64,000 nt of DNA from Pseudonocardia xinjiangensis. Its GTDB lineage: Bacteria > Actinomycetota > Actinomycetes > Mycobacteriales > Pseudonocardiaceae. Shown piece by piece: positions 26,950 to 35,504 of the stretch. The stretch spans positions 1-64,000 of the forward strand of contig NZ_JAAXKY010000018.1 in the NCBI RefSeq assembly GCF_012911925.1, read 5' to 3'. The notes under the pieces were generated by a model, which made no database searches, was not told the DNA's origin, and was given only the letters and a program-made list of their open reading frames with translations. Each line of letters opens with the position of its first letter. Position 1 is the first letter of the stretch. The position numbers and the translations under genes are program-made.

Positions 26950-28455
26950 ATGACCGAGGTGGAGCGCACGGCCAATACCCGCCCGCTGGGCGTCAGCAGA
27001 CCCGATCTCGCCGTGGTGGACCTCCCCACCCCGGAGGAGGTGTTCCGGGTCCCGCGGATCGGTGCCCGCCAGCTGGTGATGTACGTGGTGGGCCCGAGCC
27101 TCATCGTGCTCGGGATCTCGATCGGCAGCGGGGAATGGCTGCTCGGACCGCAGGCGGTGGGGCAGTACGGGTTCGTCGGCGTCGGCTGGGTGATCGTGGT
27201 GTCCGCGGTGCTGCAGACCTTCTACAACGTGGAGTGCGCCCGCTACGTGGTGGCCACCGGGGAGGCACCCGTGGTCGGCTGGGGTCGGGTGCCGCCCGGC
27301 AAGGCGCTGTGGATCCCGCTGTCCGTCTTCGTGGTGATCTTCGCGTTCATCGCGGGCGGCTGGGCCGCATCTGCGGGCCAGGGCCTCTTCGCGCTCGTCA
27401 ACGGGCGGGTCGCGACCGCTGCCGAGGTGCAGCAGACCCGCTGGTACGCCATCGGGCTGCTGGTCGTGGTCTTCCTCATCACCGCGGCGGCCCGCCGGAT
27501 CAGCAGGGCGTTGGAGCTGTCCAACTGGGCGATGGTGGGCTTCATCCTGGTCGCGCTGGTCGTCATCGATCTGGTCGTCGTTCCGTGGAGCGTGTGGTGG
27601 GAGGGCATCCGCGGGTTCGTCACGCCGGCGGCCCCACCGGCGGGAATCACCGCCACTCAGCTCGGCGCGCTGGCCGGGTTCACCGCGCTGGCGTCGGGAC
27701 TGAACTGGTACGTCATGGGCCACTACCGCGACAAGGGCTACGGCATGGGCCATCGCACCGGCTACATCGCCGGGATGCGCGGTGGGCAGCGCGAAGTGCT
27801 GTCGGTGGGCGTCACCTTCCCCGACGACGAGCGCAACACGAGCCTGTGGCGGCGCTGGTACCGGCTCCTGATGGTGGACATGTGGGGCGTGTTCTTCGTC
27901 GGGGCGATGCTGGGAATGCTGCTCCCGACGGTGCTGATGTCGCAGGCGGTGGCGTTGTCGGGCGAGCAGCCCACCACGGCCAACGTACCGACGTTCGTGG
28001 CGAGCGCGCTGCAGCCCGAGTACGGCTCGGGCATGTTCTACCTGCTGCTCCTGCTGGGCGTGCTCATCCTGTTCTCCACCCAGCTGGGGATCTTCGAGGC
28101 CATGGTGCGGGTGGTCACCGATGCCGCGCCCGCGGTGAGCCCGCGCATGCGCGCGCTGATCGAGGGCGACCCACGGCGCTTCTACTACCCGTTCATGATC
28201 GTGCTGCTGGTGGCGATATCGGCGATCCTGCACCTCGCGGTGCCGGTGACGCTGGTCCAGTTCTCCGCGAACATGTCGAACCTCGGTGCGCTGATCTACC
28301 CGTTCCTGCTGATCTACCTGAACAGCAGGCTCCCGAAGGCGGCCAGGCCGCGGCCGTGGCACTACGTGATCCTGCTGCTCAACTTCCTGTTCTTCGGGTT
28401 CTTCTTCGTCAACTTCGTCGCCGACGCCTTCGGCGACCCGCTGATCACGTTCTGA
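26950..28455 (+). CDS. NRAMP-related membrane transporter lacking the canonical metal motif
   Basis: A 501-residue protein with about eleven hydrophobic helices and the NRAMP-like order of segments. In place of the metal-binding DPGN motif, helix 1 reads PSLIVLGISIGSGEWLLGP, and helix 6 (TALASGLNWYVMGHYRD) lacks the usual MPHN. Substrate is therefore unlikely to be the usual divalent metals without change. The gene is monocistronic and starts at an ATG 26950 after GGGGAG. It converges on the aldehyde oxidoreductase gene, 33 bases apart. Confidence 0.75.
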   Translation: MTEVERTANTRPLGVSRPDLAVVDLPTPEEVFRVPRIGARQLVMYVVGPSLIVLGISIGSGEWLLGPQAVGQYGFVGVGWVIVVSAVLQTFYNVECARYVVATGEAPVVGWGRVPPGKALWIPLSVFVVIFAFIAGGWAASAGQGLFALVNGRVATAAEVQQTRWYAIGLLVVVFLITAAARRISRALELSNWAMVGFILVALVVIDLVVVPWSVWWEGIRGFVTPAAPPAGITATQLGALAGFTALASGLNWYVMGHYRDKGYGMGHRTGYIAGMRGGQREVLSVGVTFPDDERNTSLWRRWYRLLMVDMWGVFFVGAMLGMLLPTVLMSQAVALSGEQPTTANVPTFVASALQPEYGSGMFYLLLLLGVLILFSTQLGIFEAMVRVVTDAAPAVSPRMRALIEGDPRRFYYPFMIVLLVAISAILHLAVPVTLVQFSANMSNLGALIYPFLLIYLNSRLPKAARPRPWHYVILLLNFLFFGFFFVNFVADAFGDPLITF

Positions 28456-28488
28456 CGGCAGGCAGTACCGAGGTGGCCGTCCCTGTCG

Positions 28489-30291
28489 TCAGGGGGTGAG
28501 CAGCAGGTCCGCCACGTCGGAGGGGTCGGGGCGGCCCTCGACGTCGAGGCCGCGGCCGGTGTAGTAGCCCTCGACCATCGAGCGCAGGCGTTCCGCCGTG
28601 AGCGTCGCGGTGCGGCCGGAGCCCAGCTCGAGCGGCGTGTCGAGCATGCGCCGGGGGAGCGTGTCGTCGTCGGTCGTGGCGCCCTCCCGCAGGTTGAACA
28701 CCCGCTTGGCCAGCACGATCCGGCGGGCCACCGCCCGCAGCTCGTCGGCGGTGACGTCCCATCCGGTGACGGACCGCAGGAGCGTCGCCCACTCGTCGAA
28801 CGGCTCGGTGAACACCCCGCGCAGGAACTTGCAGAGGATCATCGAGTCCATCACGGCGGCGCGGTCCTCGGTGCCGATCGCGGCGGCGACGTGCGCGGAG
28901 CCGCCGGTCAGCCGGTCCAGGTCACCCGACAGGTCGGCCTCGTAGGCGCCGGAGCGGTTGTGGTCGGCCCCTCGCGCGTTGACCGCGAGCCCCAGCGCCA
29001 TCGACTGCAGCGACCGCGGCTCGTACCCCGGCAGCTCCAGGCCCTTGACCTGGGGTGCGAAGTCGATCGACCCCTGCCCGACGACCGATGCGGCCGCGCG
29101 CGAGCCGAGGGACAGCAGCTCGCCGAGCCCGTCGGACCGGGAGCCGATCAGGTCGAGCGCCCGCAGCAGCGCGGGGCCGTCGCCGAACCTCAGCCACGGC
29201 GCGTCGATCAGGCCGCGCTCCACGCACTCCATGGCCCACGCGATCGTGCCGCCCGCCGAGATCGTGTCGATGCCGAGCTCGTCGCAGCGGGCGCTGGCGG
29301 CGAACACGTCGTCGGGGTCCGACACCCCGCACAGGGGGCCGAGCGCGAACACGTTCTCGTACTCCATGCGCTGGCTGCCCCCGCCCTTGCGGGAGTAGAT
29401 GTGCTCGCAGCCGATGGAGCACGACGCGCAGCTGTTGCGGGCCACCCCGCGCATCTCGTGCAGCTCCTCGGCGGCCAGCCGGGGCGCCTCGGCGAAGGTG
29501 GCGGCGGTGAAGTTGCGGGTCGGGAGCGTGGACACGGCGTTGAACGCCAGCAGGTTGGCCAGCGTGCCCAGCTCGCGGTACTTGGCGGTGGCCGGGCCGA
29601 AGCTGCGCTCGCGCAGGCTCTTGGCTGCGGCGAGCACCGCAGCGGGATCGGCGACGTCCACCCTCGTACCGGCCTTGACCAGCACCGCCTTGATGTTCTT
29701 CGCGCCCAGCACGGCACCGAGGCCGCCGCGCCCGGCGTGCCGCCCGTCGTGGCTGATCGTGGCGTACCGGACGCCGCGCTCCCCGGCGGATCCGATCGCC
29801 GCCGTGCGCCACCCGCGGCCGAACCGCTCGCGCACCGCCGACTCGGCCTCCGCCGCCGGCATCCCGGCGAGCTCGGGCGCCGCCTCGAGACGAGCGCCCG
29901 ACGCGTCGACCAGCACCACCGACAGCTCGTCGGCCCGCCCGCGCACGACGATGGCGTCGTTGCCGGTGAGCTTGCCGGAGATCGCGAACTGGGACGACGC
30001 CAGCGCGTCGGTGATCATCCCGGTCAGCGGCGACTTGGCGAGCACCGCGAACTTGGCGCTCGTGGTCAGCGGGGTGCCCACCAGCGGTGAGAACACGAAC
30101 GCGAGCGGGGCCTCGGGAGCCAGCGGGTCGACGCCGGGGGGAGCGAGCCGGTGCAGCAGCCAGGTGCCCAGCCCGACCCCACCGAGGTACGCGCGGAGGA
30201 CCTGGTCGTCCAGCTCGAGTGGTGTGCCTGTGGCGCCGGCGCCGCTCACGTCGACGACCATGGCCCGTCCGAAATATCCGCCTGCCGTCAT
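28489..30291 (-). CDS. Aldehyde:ferredoxin oxidoreductase (tungsten/molybdopterin enzyme)
   Basis: A 600-residue AOR-family enzyme that oxidises aldehydes to acids with a bis-molybdopterin W or Mo cofactor and one [4Fe-4S] cluster. The cluster ligands are Cys288, Cys291 and Cys295 (NSCASCSIGCEH) and probably Cys487 (MILCKFLRG). The N-terminal cofactor domain begins YFGRAMVVDVSG, and KFAVLAKSPLTGMITDALAS near residue 80 and GRHAGRGGLGAVLGAKNIKAV near 183 are strong AOR motifs. It follows the MobA-MoaD fusion on the same strand (60 bases). A -10-like TACAGT 7 bases before the ATG would give leaderless mRNA. The substrate is not predictable. Confidence 0.93.
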   Translation of the reverse strand: MTAGGYFGRAMVVDVSGAGATGTPLELDDQVLRAYLGGVGLGTWLLHRLAPPGVDPLAPEAPLAFVFSPLVGTPLTTSAKFAVLAKSPLTGMITDALASSQFAISGKLTGNDAIVVRGRADELSVVLVDASGARLEAAPELAGMPAAEAESAVRERFGRGWRTAAIGSAGERGVRYATISHDGRHAGRGGLGAVLGAKNIKAVLVKAGTRVDVADPAAVLAAAKSLRERSFGPATAKYRELGTLANLLAFNAVSTLPTRNFTAATFAEAPRLAAEELHEMRGVARNSCASCSIGCEHIYSRKGGGSQRMEYENVFALGPLCGVSDPDDVFAASARCDELGIDTISAGGTIAWAMECVERGLIDAPWLRFGDGPALLRALDLIGSRSDGLGELLSLGSRAAASVVGQGSIDFAPQVKGLELPGYEPRSLQSMALGLAVNARGADHNRSGAYEADLSGDLDRLTGGSAHVAAAIGTEDRAAVMDSMILCKFLRGVFTEPFDEWATLLRSVTGWDVTADELRAVARRIVLAKRVFNLREGATTDDDTLPRRMLDTPLELGSGRTATLTAERLRSMVEGYYTGRGLDVEGRPDPSDVADLLLTP

Positions 30292-30297
30292 GGTGAA

Positions 30298-30307
30298 GAC
30301 TGTATGC
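30298..30307 (-). promoter_or_regulatory. Likely -10 of the aldehyde oxidoreductase gene
   Basis: Minus-strand GCATACAGTC, the same ten bases as before fdhA. TACAGT ends 7 bases upstream of the ATG at 30291, so transcription would start at or next to the start codon. No -35 could be fixed. Confidence 0.4.
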
Positions 30308-30351
30308 CGATGTTGGCGCCGCTGCTCGCGCGTTCGGTGCCGGGGGACGGG

Positions 30352-31230
30352 TCAGCCGCCCGCGTCGGCGGACAGGAAGGCGACCGTGTCGCCTGCCACC
30401 AGCGGCATCTCCGCGTCGCGGGTGATCTGGTCGCCGTTCAGGGCGGCGACGACGTGCCGGTCCAGCGGTAGCCCGACGGCGGCCGCCGCGGCGCCGAGAG
30501 TGGCCGCCTCCACCACGGTGGGGCCGCGCTTGCCACCGGACGCGAGCGCCCCGAAACGCTGGACGGTGATCTCCGGGGCGGGCCGGGCCCGCGCGACGCG
30601 GTAGTCGTCGGGCTCGTTGACGTTCAGCACCGAGTCCAGCTCCGGGTCCAGCGCGCGCAGCCGGGGGTCGGCGAGCAGGCCGGCGTCGTCGATGCGGCGC
30701 ACCCGGCAGTGGTCGAACAGCATCGCGAGCTTGAGCTGCCCGTGCGTCACCATCCCGGCGACGACCGGCGCGAGCGCCGTGCGGTACGCGGCCGCCAGCG
30801 GCTGGCGGTGCCCGCCTGCGTGCGGCAGCACGACGTCGACCTCGGCGTCGAGCGCGGACAGCACCCGCCGCACGTATGCGGGGTGCAGGAACGGCAGGTC
30901 GGTGGAGCAGACGAACGCGATGCGCGCGCGGTCCGACAACGCGGCGAGCCCGATGGCGATGCCCTGCATCGGCCCGCGGCCCTCCACGGGGTCGTCCACC
31001 GTCTCGACACCCGCCGGCAGTGCGGGAAGGGCCTGGCCCGGCGCCCGGACCACGACGACCGGCCCGTCGACGGTGCGCGCCAGCAACCCGGTGGTGCGGC
31101 GCAGCAGGGTGGAGCCGTGCCATTCGAGCGCGGCCTTGGACTCACCCATCCTCGAGGAGCGGCCGCCGGCGAGCACGATCCCCGCGGCCGACCCGTCGTC
31201 GGGTGCAACGCTGTGGCTGCTCACCCCCAC
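30352..31230 (-). CDS. MobA-like nucleotidyltransferase fused to a MoaD/ThiS-type sulfur carrier
   Basis: A 292-residue two-domain protein. Residues ~15-200 are MobA-like: IVLAGGRSSRMGESKAALEW is the nucleotide-binding signature, and FVCSTDLPFLHP and SVLNVNEPDDY are the later family motifs. Residues ~212-292 are a ubiquitin-like beta-grasp domain ending FLSADAGG; the C-terminal Gly-Gly is exposed at the very end of the protein, as needed for adenylylation and thiocarboxylation in MoaD. The protein thus joins an early (sulfur donation) and a late (guanylyl transfer) step of cofactor synthesis. It is directly upstream of the AOR gene and probably serves it. Confidence 0.88.
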   Translation of the reverse strand: MGVSSHSVAPDDGSAAGIVLAGGRSSRMGESKAALEWHGSTLLRRTTGLLARTVDGPVVVVRAPGQALPALPAGVETVDDPVEGRGPMQGIAIGLAALSDRARIAFVCSTDLPFLHPAYVRRVLSALDAEVDVVLPHAGGHRQPLAAAYRTALAPVVAGMVTHGQLKLAMLFDHCRVRRIDDAGLLADPRLRALDPELDSVLNVNEPDDYRVARARPAPEITVQRFGALASGGKRGPTVVEAATLGAAAAAVGLPLDRHVVAALNGDQITRDAEMPLVAGDTVAFLSADAGG

Positions 31231-31354
31231 GATCGTAGGCGGTGCGACGTCCGGTGGAGATCACCGATGTCTGAGAGCCTTGTCCGCGGGTACGGCTGCA
31301 CTGCCCGGCACCCACCCCCGTGCGGCATCGGCAGAACGAGACAGAGGAGTTGGC

Positions 31355-32635
31355 GTGACGACGACCGAGCACCCCCGCCGTGGTCGCGGCACCGCGATCG
31401 GCGAGGGTGTCACCTGGGCAGCGCGATGGAGCCTGCGGCTGCTCCTGGTGTCCGCGGGCGCCTGGCTGATCTGGATGGTGATCGGGCTCCTGTGGTCCGT
31501 CATCTTCCCCGTGATCCTCGCCGTGATCGTCTCGACGGTGCTGTGGCCCCCTGTCGGGTGGCTGCGCAAGCACCACTTCCCCCCGGCGCTCGCGGCGGCC
31601 ACGGTGCTGCTCGCCGGGCTGGTCGTGCTCGCCGGGCTCATCGCATTGATCACCACGTCGGTGGCGGGCAGCATCCCGGAGATCACGCAGAGCGCCAGCA
31701 GCGGCATCCAGTCGATCCAGCAGTGGCTGTCCGGGCCGCCGCTCAACCTCGCCCAGGGCCAGCTCGACGAGGTGCTGCGGACCGCGACCACCGAGCTGCA
31801 GCAGAGCATCTCGGCGATCACCACGAGCGTGCTCACCGGGATCGGGAGCGTGGCCTCCGGTGTGATCACCGCGGTGCTGACCGTGGTGCTCGTGTTCCTC
31901 TTCCTCAAGGACGGGCCCCGCTTCCTGCCGTGGCTGCGGGCCGTGGCGGGCGAGGGCGCGGGCGGTCACATGGCCGAGGTGCTGCGCCGGGTCTGGAAGA
32001 CCGTTGCCGACTTCATCCGCGTGCAGGCGATCGTCGCGCTGGTGGACGGTGTCCTGATCGGACTGGGCCTGCTGATCCTCGGGGTGCCCCTGGCGATCCC
32101 GCTGGCCGTGCTCACGTTCCTCGGCGCGTTCGTCCCGATCGTCGGCGCGATCGTGGCCGCCGCGCTCGGCGTGCTGGTGGCGCTGGTGAGCAACGGGTTC
32201 ACCACGGCGCTGATCGTCCTGGCGATCATCGTGGTCGTGCAGCAGCTGGAGGGGAACGTGATGCAGCCGATCCTGCAGGGGCGCAGCCTCCGGCTGCACG
32301 CCGCGGTCGTGCTGCTCGCCGTCACCGCGGGCGGCACCCTGTTCGGCATCGCGGGGGCGTTCCTGTCCGTGCCGGTGGCCGCCACGGGCGCGGTGGTGCT
32401 GCGCTATCTGAGCGAGCGGATCGACGCGCGGGCATCGGGTGCGTCACCGCCGCCACGGGTGGATCCGCCGTTGGAGACCGTGCAGACCGTCCTCGCGATG
32501 CCGGGTGGCCTGATGCCGGACGGGTCGGCGCCCGACCCGGACGCTCCCGTCCCCACCGCTCCCGCCACCCACACCGAGGACGTCGCCCCCGAGGACGAGG
32601 CCGAGGCCTCGAAGAAGGACGAGCAGCGCAGCTGA
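31355..32635 (+). CDS. AI-2E family (PerM-type) membrane permease, second copy
   Basis: A 426-residue paralogue of the protein at 12540-13661. It has a hydrophobic N-terminal pair (LLLVSAGAWLIWMVIGLLW), an amphipathic middle region, and the conserved block IPLAVLTFLGAFVPIVGAIV near residue 250. The C-terminal 80 residues are acidic, Pro/Ala-rich and probably disordered. The GTG at 31355 has AGAGGAG 5-10 bases upstream; the frame open from 30617 is antisense shadow of mobA-moaD. Substrate unknown. Confidence 0.85.
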   Translation: MTTTEHPRRGRGTAIGEGVTWAARWSLRLLLVSAGAWLIWMVIGLLWSVIFPVILAVIVSTVLWPPVGWLRKHHFPPALAAATVLLAGLVVLAGLIALITTSVAGSIPEITQSASSGIQSIQQWLSGPPLNLAQGQLDEVLRTATTELQQSISAITTSVLTGIGSVASGVITAVLTVVLVFLFLKDGPRFLPWLRAVAGEGAGGHMAEVLRRVWKTVADFIRVQAIVALVDGVLIGLGLLILGVPLAIPLAVLTFLGAFVPIVGAIVAAALGVLVALVSNGFTTALIVLAIIVVVQQLEGNVMQPILQGRSLRLHAAVVLLAVTAGGTLFGIAGAFLSVPVAATGAVVLRYLSERIDARASGASPPPRVDPPLETVQTVLAMPGGLMPDGSAPDPDAPVPTAPATHTEDVAPEDEAEASKKDEQRS

Positions 32636-32645
32636 CGCCGCCCCG

Positions 32646-32700
32646 TTGCAGCAAAGCCACTTTCACGCAACGAGGTTGCCGCAACGTGGCTTTGCTGCAA
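32646..32700. repeat. Perfect 15-bp inverted repeat with nested hairpin
   Basis: TTGCAGCAAAGCCAC (32646-32660) and GTGGCTTTGCTGCAA (32686-32700) are exact reverse complements. The 25-base middle holds a second small stem, GCAAC-gag-GTTGC (32667-32679). It lies 11 bases after the AI-2E gene stop and upstream of rpiB on the same strand. It may act as a terminator; its symmetry also fits a dispersed palindromic repeat family. Confidence 0.7.
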
Positions 32701-32761
32701 TCCCCCGGGCGCGCAACCCCGTCGACGGCGGCTGTTGCCGGCATGGGGCAGTATTTCTCGT

Positions 32762-33253
32762 GTGCGCGTCTACCTCGGTTCCGACCATGCAGGCTTCGAG
32801 CTCAAGGCCCATCTGGTCGCGCACCTGACCAGCCTGGGCCATGAGGCGATCGACGTGGGGCCGGCCACCTACGATCCCGAGGACGACTACCCGCCGTTCT
32901 GCGTGGAGGCGGCCCGGCGGACCCTCGCCGACCCGGGCACGCTCGGCGTCGTCGTCGGCGGTTCGGGCAACGGCGAGCAGATCGCGGCCAACAAGGTGCC
33001 CGGCATCCGGGCCGCGCTCGCCTGGAGCGTCGAGACCGCGACACTGGGCCGTCAGCACAACGACGCCCAGGTCGTCGCCGTGGGCGCGCGGATGCACACC
33101 CTCGACGAGGCGGCGGAGTTCGTGGCCGCGTTCGTGGCCACCCCGTTCTCCGGGGAGCCCCGCCACCAGCGGCGCATCGACCTGCTCGCCGACTACGAGC
33201 GCACCGGCACCCCGCCCCCGCTGCCGCCCGGTCAGGTCCCGGCTGCCCCGTAG
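32762..33253 (+). CDS. rpiB: Ribose-5-phosphate isomerase B
   Basis: A 163-residue RpiB/LacAB-family isomerase interconverting ribose-5-phosphate and ribulose-5-phosphate. The N-terminus RVYLGSDHAGFELKAHL has the substrate His/Asp loop; GTLGVVVGGSGNGEQIAANK near residue 58 is the anion-hole region, with the Ser-Gly-Asn-Gly of the actinobacterial type in place of the catalytic Cys form. The GTG at 32762 gives the family start; a TTG at 32735 would add a non-conserved leader. It is followed after 2 bases by the DNA glycosylase gene. Confidence 0.92.
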   Translation: MRVYLGSDHAGFELKAHLVAHLTSLGHEAIDVGPATYDPEDDYPPFCVEAARRTLADPGTLGVVVGGSGNGEQIAANKVPGIRAALAWSVETATLGRQHNDAQVVAVGARMHTLDEAAEFVAAFVATPFSGEPRHQRRIDLLADYERTGTPPPLPPGQVPAAP

Positions 33254-33255
33254 CA

Positions 33256-34074
33256 ATGCCCGAAGGCCACACGCTCCACCGGCTCGCCCGCCTGCACCGT
33301 CGCCGCTTCGCCGGCCTGCCCGTGGCCGTGTCGAGCCCGCAGGGCCGCTTCACGGCGAGCGCCGCCGTTCTCGACGGCCGGGTGCTGGTGCGCGCCGAGG
33401 CGCACGGCAAGCACCTGTTCCACCACTACGGTCCGGATCTGGTCGTGCACGTCCACCTCGGCCTGTACGGGCAGTTCAGCGACGAGCCGCTGCCGGCGCA
33501 GGCCCCGCGTGGCCTCGTCCGGATGCGGATGGTCGGAGCCACGCACTACGCCGACCTGCGCGGACCCACGGCGTGTGAGCTGATCACCGCGGCCGAGGCG
33601 AGGGCGATCCGCGCCCGGCTCGGTGCCGACCCGCTGCGTCGCGACGCCGACCCGGACCGCGCCTGGGAGCGGATCTCCCGCTCCCGCGCCCCGCTGGCCA
33701 CCCTGCTCATGGACCAGTCCGTGATCGCCGGGGTGGGCAACGTCTACCGCGCCGAGGTGCTGTTCCGCCACGGGCTCGACCCCCAGTTGCCCGGCCGCGC
33801 GCTGGACAGGACGCAGTGGGACGCACTGTGGGCCGACCTGGTCGCCCTGATGCGCGCGGGCGTGCGCCGGGGCCGGATCGACACCGTCGCCCCCGAGCAC
33901 GACCCGCGCCGCACCGGCCGCGCGCCCCGCCAGGACCGGCACGGCGGGGAGGTCTACGCCTACCGCCGCGCGGGCAGCCCCTGCCTGGTGTGCGGCACGC
34001 CGATCGCGCACGTCGAGCACGCGGCCCGGAACCTGTTCTGGTGTCCCACCTGCCAGCCCGCGGTGAGCGCCTGA
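33256..34074 (+). CDS. nei: Fpg/Nei-family DNA glycosylase (endonuclease VIII type)
   Basis: A 272-residue bifunctional base-excision enzyme removing oxidised bases and cutting the AP site. The mature N-terminus PEGHTLHRLAR supplies catalytic Pro2 and Glu3; the beta-hairpin Lys is in AEAHGKHLF; the H2TH segment is LLMDQSVIAGVGNVYRAEVL. A C-terminal zinc finger is seen as CLVCG ... FWCPTCQ. PEGHT places it with Nei rather than MutM. It begins 2 bases after the rpiB stop, so it is cotranscribed. Confidence 0.92.
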   Translation: MPEGHTLHRLARLHRRRFAGLPVAVSSPQGRFTASAAVLDGRVLVRAEAHGKHLFHHYGPDLVVHVHLGLYGQFSDEPLPAQAPRGLVRMRMVGATHYADLRGPTACELITAAEARAIRARLGADPLRRDADPDRAWERISRSRAPLATLLMDQSVIAGVGNVYRAEVLFRHGLDPQLPGRALDRTQWDALWADLVALMRAGVRRGRIDTVAPEHDPRRTGRAPRQDRHGGEVYAYRRAGSPCLVCGTPIAHVEHAARNLFWCPTCQPAVSA

Positions 34075-34082
34075 CCCGCAGG

Positions 34083-34784
34083 TCAGTCCGCGAGCAGGGC
34101 CGTGAGCTCGGCGGGCGCGGTGATCATCGCGTCGTGGCCTGCGGCGATCTCGTCGAGCCGCCAGGACGGGTCCGCGCCCGCGGCGGCGGCGAACCCGGCG
34201 AAGCTGTCGTGGCCGGGCTTCACCGTGCAGTGGACGAAACGGCGCGGCACCTCAGGCACCGGGCCGGACGGCAGCGGGTCGGCCAGTGCGCGCAGGGGGT
34301 GCGGGCGCAGCCGGGGTCGCACCCAGTCGCGGTCGGCGGGATCGGTGACGGCCCAGCCGTCCATCCCCGTGTCCGGGTCCAGGACGATCCGGTCCAGCGC
34401 GTCCACGACGGAGGTGAAGAACTGGCGGCGTTGCGGGGCGAGCGTGTCCAGGATCGACTGCCCGGGCTTCGGCACGAACGCGTCGAGGTACACGAGCTCG
34501 CGGAGCCGGTGGGCGCAGCGCTGGGCCACCCCGGTGATCACCGCGCCGCCGGCGCTGTGCCCGACGAGCACCACGTCCTGCAGGTCGTCGATCTCCAGCA
34601 CCGCCACGACGTCCTCGACGTGGGTCTGGAGGCCCGTGTCGGGGCCGTGGAGGTGAGCGCGGTCGCCCACTCCGGTCAGGGTCGGGGCATGGACCTCGTG
34701 CCCCTTCTCCACCAGCAACGGTGTGACCCGCCGCCAGCACCAGCTGCCGTGCCACCCGCCGTGGACCAGGACGAACGTGGTCAT
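34083..34784 (-). CDS. Alpha/beta hydrolase (esterase-like)
   Basis: A 233-residue hydrolase starting MTTFVLVHGGWHGSWCWRRV, with the oxyanion HGGWHG motif. The nucleophile elbow is VLVGHSAGGAV (Ser near residue 92) and the catalytic His is in AAGHDAMITAP. It resembles plant-type salicylate/methyl-ester esterases and bacterial homologues. Substrate unknown. It converges with the nei gene 8 bases away and is divergent from the phosphatase gene at 34854. Confidence 0.85.
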   Translation of the reverse strand: MTTFVLVHGGWHGSWCWRRVTPLLVEKGHEVHAPTLTGVGDRAHLHGPDTGLQTHVEDVVAVLEIDDLQDVVLVGHSAGGAVITGVAQRCAHRLRELVYLDAFVPKPGQSILDTLAPQRRQFFTSVVDALDRIVLDPDTGMDGWAVTDPADRDWVRPRLRPHPLRALADPLPSGPVPEVPRRFVHCTVKPGHDSFAGFAAAAGADPSWRLDEIAAGHDAMITAPAELTALLAD

Positions 34785-34853
34785 GAGCGCCGACCGATCA
34801 TGGCGACCATTGTGCGCTCGTCACCACTTCGGGGGCCCTGGCAGGCTTCAGCG

Positions 34854-35495
34854 GTGCCGACGGAAGCCCGGACCACGGACAGAGTCGCCCGCTATCTCTA
34901 TCTCGCCCGGCACGGTGAGGCCTCGGCCGACGAGACCGCGCTGACCGAGAAAGGCCGCCGCCAGGCCGTCCTGCTCGGCGAACGGCTCAGGAGCACACCG
35001 CTGTCCGCCATCCATCACGGGCCGCTGCCCCGAGCGGAACAGACTGCCCGGCTGATCGGCGAGCAGTGTGCCGACGTCCCGCTGCGCTCGTCGGAGCTCG
35101 CGGGGGACTACCTGCCCTACCTGCCGCAGACACAGGAGCTGCCCGAGGACGCGGCCGGCTCCCTGCTCGGCTTCCTCGCCGGCTTCACGGAAGCAGAACG
35201 CGAGCACGGCCCCGCGCTGGCCACGCAAGCGCTTGCGGCGTTCACCGGACCGGTCGAGGGCGACCGGCCCCGTCACGAGCTGGTCGTCACCCACAACTTC
35301 CTCGTCGGATGGCTGGTACGAGCCGCCCTCGACGCGCCCGAGTGGCGCTGGATGGGCCTCAACCACGGCAACGCCGCTCTGACGGTGATCCGCTACGCGC
35401 CCGGCAGGCCGTCCTCCGTGCTCGTTCACAACGACATGCGGCACCTGCCCGCCCACCTGCGCTGGACCGGATTTCCCCCCGAGATCCAGGTGTGA
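34854..35495 (+). CDS. Histidine phosphatase (phosphoglycerate mutase-like)
   Basis: A ~213-residue enzyme of the histidine phosphatase superfamily. The catalytic motif YLARHGEAS contains the phosphorylated His; IHHGPLPRAEQTA and the second His in HELVVTHNFLVGWLV complete the site. No strong ribosome-binding sequence precedes the GTG at 34854; an ATG at 34800 is possible and would place its start 15 bases from the divergent hydrolase. The long open frame above is shadow of the nei and hydrolase genes. Substrate unknown. Confidence 0.8.
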   Translation: MPTEARTTDRVARYLYLARHGEASADETALTEKGRRQAVLLGERLRSTPLSAIHHGPLPRAEQTARLIGEQCADVPLRSSELAGDYLPYLPQTQELPEDAAGSLLGFLAGFTEAEREHGPALATQALAAFTGPVEGDRPRHELVVTHNFLVGWLVRAALDAPEWRWMGLNHGNAALTVIRYAPGRPSSVLVHNDMRHLPAHLRWTGFPPEIQV

Positions 35496-35504
35496 CGGCG
35501 TTCG

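Noticed and set aside
33816-34853. Long open frame fused ahead of the histidine phosphatase
   Set aside because: It is the shadow of the nei gene and the divergent hydrolase, with no phosphatase-like sequence.
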